Counted from the stretch's first letter, positions 1-10,928 are shown. The stretch is DNA of 64,000 nt from Jackrogersella multiformis (GCA_902806575.1 CADCXD010000019.1:62001-126000); one strand, 5' to 3'. The notes: generated from the letters alone by a model not told the origin. Numbers and translations: made by a program.

Positions 1-1593
1 CGCTGCGTTTGGCCGGGTGATTGAGTATGTTATGATCATACTCAACACCGATGCCCGAGATAAAGCGGACATTCGTGCGGAAGTTCTCGGCCAGAGCTTT
101 GGCGTCGCCACCGGCCATCTTGTTAGCATGCTCGTAGTCGAAGTTGATGAGGTCGTGGGCAATCTTCCTACGTTCCATCTCGTAGGACTCGAGTAGAACA
201 GGCTTTGCGAAGCCCCTTGTGGCAAGGTTCAATTTCCAAGCGAGGTTCCAGCTATCATGCATACTCGTGTTCATGCCCTGCGCAGCCTTAGGCGAATGGG
301 TATGGCTCGCGTCCCCGGCAATGAATGCCTGCAGATTCGGGTCGGTGAATTTATTCGCTATCCGCTGTCCAATCTGATAATTACCGAACCATTCTACGGT
401 GCGCCATTCAACCGAGTACGGCGCCAAGATCTGCTTGGCACGTTGCATGACAAATTCTTGCCCGAGTTCTCGTAGGTTGCCAGACTCGGTATCGGGTTTG
501 ATCTCGATGTAGAACCGAGTTGTACCCCGTTCCCGTGGAATGATGAGTACGGATCCGTGGGCCTCACTGAAGACAACGGTTTTGGACCAGAGATCCGGGA
601 AGTCGGAGATTAGCTCTCCATCGAGCACAGCCCACACGGATTCATGAGATTTGCCCACTGAATATGTGTCCGGTATGCAGTGCCGCACCTTGGATCGTGC
701 GCCATCACCTGATATGGTCAGTTCAGGGGCATCTTGAAGGTGCAGGCTTGGTTGGCTGTGACTTACATCCCACTATGTACTTGGATAGTGTCGTCTCCTT
801 CTCCCCCGTAGTGGTGATCTTGCTCTCGATCTCTAATAAACTAGATTCGTCTTCTTTCTGCTTGAAGGTTTGAAACTGGTGGCTTCGCTTCACTTCGATA
901 CCCCGCTTCCGAAGATCTTCTATAAAGACGCCCTCTACAACGCCTTGATGGACAAGGAGGATGTAGTCATCGAGAAGATCAGCAACTAATGCCGGATAGT
1001 GAATCTCACGTCCTAAACGCCTCAAGCGGCGGTTTGCAGTAGCTTCCCAGAAGCAGATGTCATAGACTTTGGCACCTCTCTGCAAGAGGCTATCTGCAAG
1101 TCTGAGCTGACGCAGAGTTTCTATAGTCTTAGGTTGCAAGCCGTCAGCACGGCCAGCCAGAGTCTGGTCGGCTCGCTCATCTATGACCTCGACATTGATG
1201 CCAAACCTAGCCAACAGGACACTATATGATTTGAATGTAAGCGTAGGGGCCTGTGGATAAGGGGGTATGTTTAGTGGAGGAGGTAAGCGGTAAGCAGCGA
1301 TGACGACGACAACGACGACCACGACGACCACGACGGCGATAATGCGTCTTACTTCTACGACTACCTAGCAACCTAACGGGATAGAAACATGAAAAGAAAT
1401 AAATTAAAACTTACGCCAACATTAAACCAGCAGGGCCAGCTCCGACGACGCAAACTTCAGAACTGTGTCGTGATCCGTTGGTTTCACGACGTTTGGCTGG
1501 GCCATGACCATTGAGGTCGCCATTGGTGTCGCCCTTGGTATCGCCCTTGGTGTCGCCGTTCTGTCGCACACCGTTAATCTCATCTACAATCAT
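1..1593 (-). CDS. FAD-dependent aromatic monooxygenase, phenol 2-monooxygenase-like (3' part beyond window)
   Basis: Predicted flavoprotein hydroxylase of the PHBH/phenol 2-monooxygenase family, which uses NADPH and O2 to hydroxylate aromatic compounds. Model: complement(join(<1..708, 767..1221, 1415..1593)); introns of 58 and 193 nt keep the frame. About 447 residues are visible. Seen: a dinucleotide-binding motif GAGPAGLMLA split by the first intron, the DG motif (GCDGARSK) formed exactly across the second intron, and a second FAD motif GDASHTHSP. The first 35 residues form a polar leader with a tandem GDTKGDTKGDTNGD repeat. The long first intron carries a GTC/GTG-type microsatellite. The C-terminal thioredoxin-like domain would lie outside the window. 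The substrate cannot be told from sequence. The family call is firm; phenol as substrate is not. Confidence 0.9.
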
Positions 1594-3479
1594 GGCGCCG
1601 ATAGAAATCCCGAGATGATTTTAATCATGCGAGTATGTAAGTTTTAAACCCTTATTTATTTTCTATTTTGGTCCTCTTCTCATTAGTAGTAGAGCACAAT
1701 AAGATAGCAAGGTGGTGGTGATGGTGGTAGTGATGGTGGTAGCGGTAGCGGTAGCAGTAGTGGTAGCGATGGTTGTTGTGATGGTGGCTTGTTTTAGGTA
1801 GCAAGAAAAAAAGGTAATAGCTGGAGGGCCGGCCACTGGGATGATGGCGGTAGATTGGTTGGTTGACGGTTGGCCCGATCGAGGATGGATTGATGATGGA
1901 TTGATTGATATTTTTTTTTTCTTTTCTTTTTTTCTTTTTCATTCACTTAGGTGCTTTAATTCGGTGGGTGGACGGGATGTAATGTTGTATGTATGTATGT
2001 ATGTATGTATGTATGTATGTAGGTATGTATGAAGACTCATTAAAGAGAGAATGGAGAAGTTGGAGTGTCATCCCAAACAGTGTATCACCGGCGAACAGCG
2101 TTCCGTTTAGTTTACATAGTACATACTTAAATGTAGTAAACTCGAGTAGTGAAGTGACTTGGGGAAAGGGGGGGGAAAGGTGGTGCGCGAGGTGCCCAGG
2201 TGGTGACAATAATAACGAATGAAGCTTACAGGTACCTAGAAGCTGTAGGCTAGCCAGGTACCTACCTAAGTACCTAAAAGTAGGTAGGTAGGAAAGGTAC
2301 CTCCTACACCAGGGAGGTAAGATTTAACTTAAGATTTATGTGAGACGGCTCGCACTGTGCTCAGACCACTCAGACCACTGTCAGGTGGTTTGGTGCCATT
2401 CTCGAACCACTCCGATCCCTAGTCGGGGCTTAAGAGGTGAGAGGAGCCGTGTAACTGGGTGTTACTGGATGTGAAAAAATGTGTGGGCTGGTGTGGGTGC
2501 AAGTGTGGGTTGTTTCGACGTCGTTCTAGACTAGGTACCTAAGTATCAAACGTCTCTACTTTACACGTACCTACCTAGGTACTTAGTACTACTACCTACT
2601 ATTACCAGGTGTAGTGTAGTAAGAGGTAGGTACGTGGGTAGGTAGGACCCTTAGAAACTCTTTAAGACCCGTGGACCCCTGAAAATGTTTGCCCCTCCCC
2701 CATCCTTTCTTCCTCCCACTTCCTACTAGGTACCTAGGTACACTACGTATAGCCCAAGTACCTACCTTACCTACATTACCTACCTAGGTACCTAGGTACC
2801 TACACTAGGTACATACCCTTGTCAGAACACAGAACATCACACCACTTTTATATATTCATTCTTTTACGTCCAAGCATTTCCGATACAAGCAGGTGGATAA
2901 GGTAAGAGTTGATAGGTAATCGCACCTACACTATAAATGTCCTAAGTTTTTGATTTGATACTAGGTATACCTATTAGGATATCATCACGATACCTACCTC
3001 CTACCCAGGTAGATACCTGATACCTAATGCCTAATACCTAAGGTTAGGGTATTAATATGCAACATACCTATTAGGGGCTTAATGATCAAGTTGCTATTCA
3101 CGATATCCCCATAATCCCACTCCCACCTTGGACCTCCGATAATAGTCTGGTATTGTAAGGCAAGGTAGGCAGCTATTATATTCCTCTATACGCCGCTAAT
3201 GAAACCGACTGGTCGACGAGGCCGAGCTCGCAAGTGAGCATCTCGTAGATACCTAGGTAGTTGGCCCTTGGTCCTTACATAGTACATACAGCAATGAGCA
3301 ATGAGAAACAAGTTCAGATGATCCACGATATATTAATACATACTATCTTGACAGTATCGACGTTGATGTTTCGGTGAATGAAATTTTATCATTACCCCTT
3401 AATTAAATACGTACGTACAGTTACTAGTCCCCCTTCCTCTACCCATCCGATTCGGATGAAACACGGGGTCCATTTCGCC
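1594..3479. other. Gene-free region rich in simple repeats
   Basis: No convincing gene. It holds a GGT/GTGG-type trinucleotide tract (about 1710-1790), T-rich runs near 1911-1945, a GTAT microsatellite (1987-2031) and dense TAGGTA/TACCTA palindromic arrays at about 2230-2330, 2530-2640 and 2725-2815. It separates the divergent monooxygenase and amidase genes, so both promoters must lie here. The few short open frames are low-complexity. Confidence 0.7.
1987..2031. repeat. (GTAT)n microsatellite
   Basis: About eight uninterrupted GTAT units, then one GTAG interruption and two further units. Read directly from the sequence. Confidence 0.95.
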
Positions 3480-5541
3480 ATGACAGAAATCCCCAACCGA
3501 TGGCAGGATAAGGTCCGCTTGAAGCTCGACGCTCAAAGCCAAGCATTATCCATCATCGCGAACGATAACGTATGTCCATCTTTAATCGTAATCACCAAAT
3601 TCTGAATACCTACTTCGCCCGGAAAGTTGCTGAATTCGATCGAGACCATAGCCTCCAAATGTCGATTCAACCGTGGTAGATATCGACGATATCTCTAACC
3701 TGGTCAGTCGTATAGCTTCTAGTGAGCTAAGCTCCGAAGCTGTGACTAGGGCATACATACACAGGTTCAGTAGACACTTATTGTTGACCCGAGGCTCGGT
3801 CATCGTGTCTTATATTAATAAATAAAACTACTAATTTTTAATGTAGCGCTGTTGCAGCACACGGCCAGGTAAATTCACATCCAGACCCATCGTCATAGAG
3901 TAATGAATTTGACCATATAATAGACGAACTGGTTAGCAATCCACGTCGAGTTATTACACGATAATTGACTAAAAATGGTGATAGTCTCACCGAGGTCCTC
4001 TTTCAAGATGCCCTAATACAGGCTCGTGAGCTTGATAATTATCAGATTCAGCATGGAAGCCTGATCGGACCGCTTCATGGTGTCCCTATCACCTTTAAAG
4101 ATCAGTTCAATGTTAAGGGTTATGACAGTACACTCGGATATGTCAGCCGTACATTCATTCCTGCGGCCGAAGACGCCGTTCTGGTTGAAATGCTCAAGAA
4201 GCTCGGCGCTGTCGTGCTGGCTAAGACGAATCTCCCTCAGAGCATAATGGTAAGACCAAACACTCATTCTTAGCATTGAGTGGTAAATCGCGTCTCTAAA
4301 AACAAATGAATTGTAGTGGTGCGAAACAGAAAACCCCATCTGGGGACTCACCACAAGTCCTTCGTGTAAAGACTACACTCCAGGAGGCTCAACGGGAGGC
4401 GAAGCGGCCCTGTTAACCCTTCATGGTAGTCTCCTTGGTTGGGGCACAGATATTGGAGGTAGCATTCGAATACCTTCTCATATTCTTGGCCTCTATGGGT
4501 TCAAGCCAAGTGTGAGAGCCTCTTCGTTATGCCGTCCTGTGATACCCGGTCTGACAATGGCCGTTATAGAGTTCGCGTCTCCCATATTATGGAGTGCCTG
4601 TATCAACCGAAGGCCAAGAACATGTTCCTTCATCAGTAGGACCACTAGCGCGAAGTCTGCCGTCATTAACCCTAGTGATGAAAGAATTGATTCGAATGGA
4701 ACCGTGGAAATTCGATGCTCGATGCGTCCCAGTGCGCTGGAGGGACGATATCTTTCAAAAAGCCAGGTCTAAGCCGTTAACCATTGGTCTTCTTACCGAT
4801 GACGGAGTAGTCCGACCGCACCCGCCGATCACGCGAGTGCTACTTTCGTTGATTGAAAAGCTCCAAGCAGCTGGTCATGATATCGTCGAGTGGAATGCCG
4901 ACCTTCACCCTGAATGCATTCAGGTTATGGTGAGACGAAAGCCCTTGTAACTAATTATTTCCGTATATAATGTTTATTGGGTTTAGGATGATTTCTATAC
5001 AGCCGACGGCGGCGAAGACATTCGTCGCGATGTTCTAGCAGGGGGAGAGCCTTATATTCCCCACGTAGAAGCATTGGTCAACAGGGGCCAGCCCATCTCC
5101 GTCTATGATTACTGGCAACTGAACAAGCGCAAAGTAGTGCTTCAGCAGGCATATCTCAAAAAGTGGGATGAGATCAAGTCGCCAAAGACAGGCAAGCAGG
5201 TGGACGTTGTGCTTATGCCACCCATGCCTCATACTTCTGTCCCACATCGGTCTTGTCGATGGGTAGGATACACCAAGATATGGAATGTATTGGACTACTC
5301 AGCCCTAGTAATCCCTGCCGGGAAAGTTTCTTCTGTCGACGGCGACGCGCCGTGGAACCATACACCGAGGAACAAACTAGATGAGTGGAATACTGGGTTA
5401 TGGACGCAAAACAAGGACAAAATGATCGAGCTTGGTCTTCCTGTTGGGGTCCAGATCGCCGGGAGAAAGCTTGAAGAAGAGAAAGTCTTAGCGATCGGCA
5501 GTGTTATCGACGAATTGCTTCGAGGACCTCAGTGTAGTTAG
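3480..5541 (+). CDS. Amidase (amidase-signature family), 8 exons including 22-nt and 8-nt exons
   Basis: Amidase-signature hydrolase, a cytosolic amide-cleaving enzyme like fungal acetamidases. Model: join(3480..3569, 3652..3764, 3847..3868, 3924..3931, 3985..4249, 4317..4511, 4570..4929, 4987..5541), 535 aa, normal length. The Lys-cisSer-Ser triad is intact: K116 (ITFKD), S191 (GGSTGG), S215 (TDIGGSIRIP). The spacing of 75 and 24 residues is the same as in the second amidase here (K140, S215, S239). The 8-nt exon supplies the TNC of the conserved TNCLTEV motif. All introns are GT-AG, 53-82 nt. Start at 3480 was chosen for the typical short N-terminus; an in-frame ATG at 3456 is possible. It converges on the deacetylase gene. 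The substrate is unknown. Without the two tiny exons the gene would look broken, which it is not. Confidence 0.9.
3924..3931 (+). other. 8-nt microexon of the amidase gene
   Basis: The bases ACGAACTG are flanked by an upstream acceptor (ATAATAG) and a downstream donor (GTTAGC). They split what would be a 116-nt frame-breaking interval into introns of 55 nt (3869-3923) and 53 nt (3932-3984), the second with a GACTAA branch-like site. Including it gives GQTNCLTEV, which aligns without gaps to ALSNCITEV of the second amidase. Asn of this motif is 39 residues before the catalytic Lys in both proteins. Confidence 0.85.
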
Positions 5542-5749
5542 AGTTTCTATACAGTTATTATACGGCTTTAGCATGTATGGCTGGGATATAAGATTTGTGC
5601 AGATTTTTATTTTCATGATATTTTACTATTGCTTATGACGTTTTCAATTAAATACCTCTATTCTTAGAGGGTGCCCAAAGAAGAGATGTAAAGGTTGACC
5701 TTCAAATAAGATGGGGGTAACGACCCAGCCTTTAGATTCACCCGCGAAG

Positions 5750-7199
5750 CTACTCTTTGGATTTCTTCAGAATTTCCCCCGGGGGAGCAGGCATCATAGC
5801 GCCCTCTGGAGGTTTGTTCTTACTCTTGAAATAGTCACACATCTTCAATGGTTAGCAATTCCAAATTATCTCAGGCTATTGGACCTACTTACCTCGGCGA
5901 ACGTCATCCATTCCACCCCTTCGTGCTTGTTGATGTGCTCGATCAACCTGTATTGGAGATAAGCAGTGCACAAAGATACGATTTATGGAAGTTTTATTTA
6001 CCTCTCATGCATTAAGAGTACATGCGGTCGTCCCGATACATCGGGGTGGATAGTCATTGGGAAAATGAACTCGTCGTACTCGCGGTAAAAATAATCAAAA
6101 TGGTCACGCCAAATATCCTCGACATCTCTATGATAAAGTTAGACGTTGTCAATAAATTTAGATCCTTTCGCGAACCTCGGATTAACCCATCCGTGTGAGT
6201 TTGCCGAGTTCTTCATGAACATCATGGGTGGTAAGTCGTCGATATACCATGAGCCTGGGATTTCTACCAGGCCTGTCGGCTCTCCCTTAATCAAGGGTTT
6301 CATCCATTCTTCTGCTTTCTTGGAATAGTCGATCCTGCTCCGTGTTAGTGAAATCTGCTCCCAGTGAAAATTCCAGCTTCTAAATATCCACATCGTCTCC
6401 TTAGGATGGAGTGATGGCAAGGGGAAATAATACAACGTACTACAATTTAGTTAGCAATCATGAAAGAACGTCCAATCGACCCTAAAACCATTCCAGGGGC
6501 CTAGAAAAGAGGTTGGCACAGGGTTTGATTATACTTACCTTGGTCCAAGTGTCGCCGGTGCGTAGCCAATACATCTGGCAATCTTCGTGGGACATAGAAT
6601 GGTCGTACTCAATACCGTAGGAGAGCATCAACTCAGTGCCTTCCTTGCTCGTTTCCCACCAGGGCGCTACGCTACCCCTCGGAGGCTTGCCGCAGAACTC
6701 GGTAAGAAGCCTGAAGGTTTTGTCGAGTACGTCTCGCTGCTGTTCAAGCGTCATATCGACGGGATTTTCATGCGAATATCCATGCAGCCCGATCTCGTGA
6801 CCAGCATCTCTTACCATAGCACATTCTTCAGGGAACGTCTCGAGGGAATGTCCAGGTATAAACCATGACGCCTTGATATTGTACTTGTCAAATAATTTGA
6901 GGAGACGGCGAGTTCCAATTGTGCCGGCCCAGAGACCTGATTAGACAAGTTAAAAAGTGATCAATAGCTAAATAATTTAACGAACGAGAATGATAATGAA
7001 TATATATCTTCTCATCAAAGAAGTCCAACCTCTGCTGATGTCACTAGTACTATCTTCACCCCCGTAGGAGCCAAGCCAGCCAGCAACGGCATCAATATCT
7101 ACGCCATAACTGGTTTCGGATTACATCAGCTACTATAACTAAGGTGAGTATGAAGTTTGGTGTTGAGACTCACCCAACGAGGATCTTCTTCTTGCCCAT
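5750..7199 (-). CDS. Polysaccharide deacetylase, HpPgdA-like NodB-domain hydrolase
   Basis: Carbohydrate-esterase-4-type metal-dependent deacetylase of the cytosolic HpPgdA/PuuE-like subgroup, with no signal peptide. Model: complement(join(5750..5842, 5893..5947, 6002..6127, 6176..6334, 6540..6936, 7030..7109, 7174..7199)), 311 aa. The metal triad is visible as D15 (GVDIDAVAGWLGSYGGEDS region), H87 and H91 (HEIGLHGYSH). The 72- and 4-residue spacing matches Asp14, His86 and His90 of Helicobacter PgdA. The interval 6335-6539 reads as a twin intron (separate entry). The intron 6128-6175 has the unusual donor GTTCGC but a good CTAAC branch site. Substrate may be a chitin- or glycan-derived N-acetyl group or an allantoin-like compound; sequence does not decide. 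Confidence 0.88.
6335..6539 (-). other. Probable [D1,2] spliceosomal twin intron (stwintron)
   Basis: On the minus strand an internal intron (6440-6538, 99 nt; donor GTAAGT, branch GCTAAC, acceptor TTGTAG) sits between the first G (6539) and second T (6439) of an external donor. Removing it creates GTACGT, the donor of the external intron, which ends at 6335 with branch CACTAAC and acceptor GAGCAG. Only this two-step removal yields the frame-correct junction ACC AA/G ATC GAC (TKIDYSKK). One-step removal of 6335-6538 shifts the frame. The one in-frame one-step alternative inserts seven residues (ISLTRSR). Stwintrons of this class are known from filamentous ascomycetes. Confidence 0.72.
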
Positions 7200-7832
7200 G
7201 ACGAAGCGATGTAGGCGATGGTCGACTTGACTGGGGCGATTGCTGAGCGAAATATTGAATGATACTCAAAAGATAATACCCAAATGTCACAAGCAGGCTG
7301 ACAGGTTTTCAGCTTCTTTAACTTAGATTATCAGATTAATACCCCGCTGAAGCTGTCTAGGTATAGGTAGCAGGTATGCTGCTAGGTTGGGTCTTCGGGG
7401 TTTGGTAGAGATTGGCGCCCGCCAAGCTATGCTATGCCCTAGTGATATAAGGGACATTCGAAAGATATAAGACGCAATGATCCTATTCGTCCCATTATGT
7501 GGCTAGACAAGAAACGATAAGGCGTTCTGTTAGGGGAAACAACCCCCATTCTTGATTGCCGATTCCATGTACCCCGCAAGTGTGCCTCGTTCTCGTGGTA
7601 ATTCGGGCGTCTCCGACTTATTATATCGTACACTCACTCTACTCGTAGGTAGGTATTGTTCGGACGAGGTATAATATTGAACCACATGTCATGTTTAGAT
7701 CTTTTCGCATTGGGAAACCGAGCCAGGATATCAATAATCAAAAACCACCGAAAACACGCGGTATGTATCGTCTACGCCCTTAATTTCCAGGTTTAAAATG
7801 CCGAGGTCGTTCGTCTCTCCAATTGAACTCTT
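7200..7832. other. Intergenic, no gene seen
   Basis: Carries the promoter of the deacetylase and the 3' flank of the B6 amidotransferase gene. I see no coding exon, RNA gene or long repeat, only one short TAGGTAGG unit near 7648. Confidence 0.6.
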
Positions 7833-8737
7833 CTAGTCCGCCTGCGATGACCTTGCTATTTGCTCTAGCCACCAGACGTGAATCCGAATGTCGTCGGTTA
7901 GCTCTGGGTGGAAACTCGTTCCGAACACATTCCCTTGTCTTAGCGCCACGATATCTCCTGCTCCTTTACGGGAGACGACTTGACCATCTCCGCCAACGGT
8001 CGAGGCCACCTCCGCCGCCGCCCTCTTGTTTGAGGCGTGACGTCCTGGAAGAGTTGCCAGGATCTCGATCTTCCCTCTTGAAGCTTGAGCTGGGCCCCCA
8101 GAAACTGGCGTAGCGATTTCTAGAGCCGTCAACATTTTGCCGTCGATTGATCCGATGTCATCGGTTAACACCTGATCTACTACGGGAGCTCGAATGAAGA
8201 CGGCTGGGAAAGGCGCAACCTTGATTCCTTCGCCTTCTCGGGATAGGAAGGGCAAGTCTAAGTCTGTTACGAAGCTTTCTATCTGTCGGCCAAAATGGTT
8301 GCGGTGAACTTTGACACTAAGCCCCCCGATCAACTCCTGTCCATCTCTCTTAGTAGCGCTCGCTTGATCGGATAGGAGGATAAGACCTGCACAGGTTCCC
8401 CAGGTTGGTTTCTTGCTTATTCTTATGTTGTTAACAAATGACAATAATCGGCAAGCTTCTCTTTAGCGGCCGTGGATGCAGACCCTACTCACTTGACAAA
8501 CTCCCTTAACGGCTCCAATAATCCGGACTGCGCTGCCGCAAGTGATAGGGTGGTACTCTCCCCCCCGGGTATGACTAAAGCGTCGCATATGGCTAAGTTG
8601 TCGGATGTTCGTACCTCGGCGAAGTTGAAGGCTAGTATTGATGGCGATAGAGCCAATATATGAGCGGCTGCTTTTCTTAGAGAGATAAGATGTTCCGAAA
8701 AGCCTCCTTGAAGTGCAAGGACGCCCACAGTCACCAT
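7833..8737 (-). CDS. pdx2: Pyridoxal 5'-phosphate synthase glutaminase subunit (PDX2/SNO)
   Basis: Class-I glutamine amidotransferase that supplies ammonia to PDX1 in the deoxyxylulose-independent vitamin B6 pathway. Model: complement(join(7833..8421, 8493..8737)), 277 aa, one 71-nt intron. The first exon has the N-terminal MVTVGVLALQG and the oxyanion/substrate motif PGGEST. The second has the nucleophile C92 in WGTCAG and the C-terminal pair H253/E255 in SFHPEL. Together these form the Cys-His-Glu triad. Two acceptors are possible, 6 nt apart (8422 or 8416); the first gives VKISKKPTWGTCAG. It is transcribed away from pdx1, its partner, 970 bp away. Confidence 0.95.
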
Positions 8738-9707
8738 GTTTACTCTCGTCGTCGGATATATCATATATCAATATTACCCTCCCTAAGTCTCTATCTCCCC
8801 TAACGACGAAAGCTGAAAACGAAAACCGAAAGTTCTGGTTTTGGCCAACTGGCACTAGTACTTGGAGAAAATCGAGGGCGCGAATATTGTGATTATCGAA
8901 AATTGTATGCTGACAATTGGATGTTGGATATTGAATGTTGGATGTTGGATACCTATCTATATGTAGGTAGGTATTGAATACCTACATGTAAGGTAAGAAG
9001 GCTCTTCCCTTCTTTTATTAGGAAAACTTTATAGAAAGCCCTGGAGGCAATATCTCTTCCTATTTGGTAATGCCTTCCTATGTTTGCCGCACCCCGCGGA
9101 ATTATCATAATACCTACCTACCTAGGTAGACACCCTTACTACTTCCGCCTTATGTATCTACCTACGGTAGGTACTTTGTTTGTACCGAGCAGACCCCGAG
9201 ACCGGCGTTCCGTATGCGTCATTCATCCCGAAGTACGGGTTAGTACCTTTTTCCTTCCGCCTTCTCACCCTCAAAAGATTTCTCGCCATTTAGAGTTTCG
9301 AAACTAAGACCATCTTAGGTAAGGTCATGGCTCCATTTAATACCTGGGCAATCATCTAATTGGTGAAAATTGACCTTGTTTCCCGGCTGGTCCCTGAAAA
9401 TTCCCTCGGACGAGACGGCTATGGACGGCAACCATAGGTACATCTATGAGCACTTAGAATAAAGCGAGTAAGTACCTAGCACTCCGATCTTCACGCACCT
9501 TGACCTTGTCACTATCGAAGTCTCGGTCTTGGTTTAGGTACTTGGCAATCTCATCTTTGATTCTCTTTTATATTTTTCTTCTAGTTCCCATTTTTCAGCT
9601 TGTCGATAGAAAAAGGAAAAAAAGAAAATTCAAAGTTAAAGTGATTAGGAAACCTTTATATATTTACCGTCACCATCCAAGTCTTAGTCAAGATCCATTT
9701 AGCAGCC
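8738..9707. promoter_or_regulatory. Shared divergent promoter region of pdx2 and pdx1
   Basis: The 970-bp gap between the two start codons has no gene. It contains a perfect 14-mer direct repeat, TTGGATGTTGGATA, at 8917-8930 and 8938-8951. It also has TAGGTA/TACCTA arrays at about 8950-8990 and 9105-9175, and a purine-rich A/G tract just upstream of pdx1 (about 9607-9650). Co-regulation of the two subunit genes is an inference from the arrangement; no known factor site was identified. Confidence 0.55.
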
Positions 9708-10661
9708 ATGACGAACAGCGACGCAAACGGTACTTCGGCGCCTGCCAATCGCATACCTTTACCCTCCTTATCCAAGTCTGACCTGATCGTCAAGGCAGGA
9801 CTGGCACAGATGCTGAAGGGCGGCGTCATCATGGACGTGACGGACGCCGCCCAGGCCCGCATCGCCGAAGATGCCGGCGCCTGTGCCGTCATGGCCCTAG
9901 AGCGCGTTCCGGCTGACATCCGGGCCGAGGGTGGCGTCGCGCGCATGTCTGACCCGGCCAAGATCAAGGAGATTCAGGAAGCCGTGACCATTCCAGTCAT
10001 GGCCAAGGCGCGTATCGGGCACTTTGTCGAGTGTCAGATCCTGGAGGCGCTGGACGTCGACTATATCGACGAGAGCGAGGTGTTAACCCCTGCCGATGAC
10101 ACATACCACGTCGAGAAGAGCGGCTTCAAGGTCCCCTTTGTCTGCGGATGCAGGAACTTGCCCGAGGCTCTGAGACGCATCGCCGAGGGCGCCTCTATGA
10201 TCCGCACCAAGGGTGAGGCGGGCACGGGAGATGTTGTAGAGGCCGTGAAGCACATGCGCACCGTCAACCGCGACATCGCGAGGGCAAAGGCTACGCTACA
10301 GGAGGGCGGCGACTTGGCCATCCGGGCTCTGGCAAGGGAGTTCGGGTGCGATGCTGCGCTGCTAAAGCAAACGGCGGAGCTGGGACGCTTGCCGGTGGTC
10401 AACTTCGCCGCTGGTGGAGTAGCGACCCCGGCGGATGCTGCGTTGATGATGCAGTTGGGCTGCGACGGGGTCTTCGTCGGTAGCGGCATATTCAAGTCTG
10501 GCGACGCCGCTAAGAGAGCTAAAGCTATTGTGATGGCTACGACGCATTATCAAGATCCGAAGGTGCTAGCCGAGTGCAGCGAAGGTCTTGGGGAGGCAAT
10601 GGTTGGCATAAGCGTTAGCAGCATGAGGCCCGATCAAAAGATGGCCGGGAGAGGATGGTGA
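9708..10661 (+). CDS. pdx1: Pyridoxal 5'-phosphate synthase subunit PDX1 (SNZ family)
   Basis: Synthase subunit that condenses ribose 5-phosphate, glyceraldehyde 3-phosphate and PDX2-delivered ammonia into PLP. Intronless, 317 aa, normal for the family. It is a (beta/alpha)8 barrel protein; the two catalytic lysines are seen as K100 (PVMAKARIGH) and K168 (MIRTKGEAGTG). Their 68-residue spacing equals that of K81/K149 in the Bacillus protein. The active-site aspartate is D43 (IMDVTDA). The ADIRAEGGVARM and GLGEAMVGI segments are also typical. It forms a dodecamer that binds PDX2 subunits. GC is higher than in the neighbours, as is common for strongly expressed fungal housekeeping genes. Confidence 0.98.
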   Translation: MTNSDANGTSAPANRIPLPSLSKSDLIVKAGLAQMLKGGVIMDVTDAAQARIAEDAGACAVMALERVPADIRAEGGVARMSDPAKIKEIQEAVTIPVMAKARIGHFVECQILEALDVDYIDESEVLTPADDTYHVEKSGFKVPFVCGCRNLPEALRRIAEGASMIRTKGEAGTGDVVEAVKHMRTVNRDIARAKATLQEGGDLAIRALAREFGCDAALLKQTAELGRLPVVNFAAGGVATPADAALMMQLGCDGVFVGSGIFKSGDAAKRAKAIVMATTHYQDPKVLAECSEGLGEAMVGISVSSMRPDQKMAGRGW

Positions 10662-10928
10662 TTGGGTTTGAAAGGTAACCGTACCGAGGGGCTCCACCGC
10701 CCCTGAATTTCAACAATTATCAATCGTGGTCGATCTAGATCACTAGGGTGTGGAAGTAGCCAATAATTTGTATTAAAAAATGTCTAATCGACCAACATAT
10801 TTACACTATGTATTCCGCGATACCATAATTACATCTTGCTACCGGGACCTTACTTATTAATAAGATCGCTACCACAGAAGTTGGCCATTCTTAAATTCAC
10901 CAACTGCACTCTAAACCTTTTCATCGCT

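Noticed and set aside
1652..1942. Open frame with long His and Lys/Asn runs on the minus strand
   Set aside because: Low-complexity translation of simple repeats, with no family resemblance or splice context.
2340..2430. Possible tRNA-like sequence with a GGTTCGAG string on the minus strand
   Set aside because: The B-box match is poor and no cloverleaf with acceptor stem could be drawn. I found no convincing tRNA or 5S gene in the window.
3570..3984. Amidase at 3480-5541 as a broken pseudogene
   Set aside because: The apparent stops and frame break disappear when the 22-nt and 8-nt exons and standard introns are used; the spliced CDS is 1608 nt with an intact catalytic triad.
4505..4600. 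Frameshift in the middle of the first amidase
   Set aside because: Explained by a 58-nt GTGAGA...TATAG intron (4512-4569) that restores RLPYYGVPVSTEGQ.
1..7199. Catabolic gene cluster of monooxygenase, amidase and deacetylase
   Set aside because: The genes are on different strands with a large repeat-rich gap, belong to unrelated common families, and lack a shared regulator or transporter nearby.
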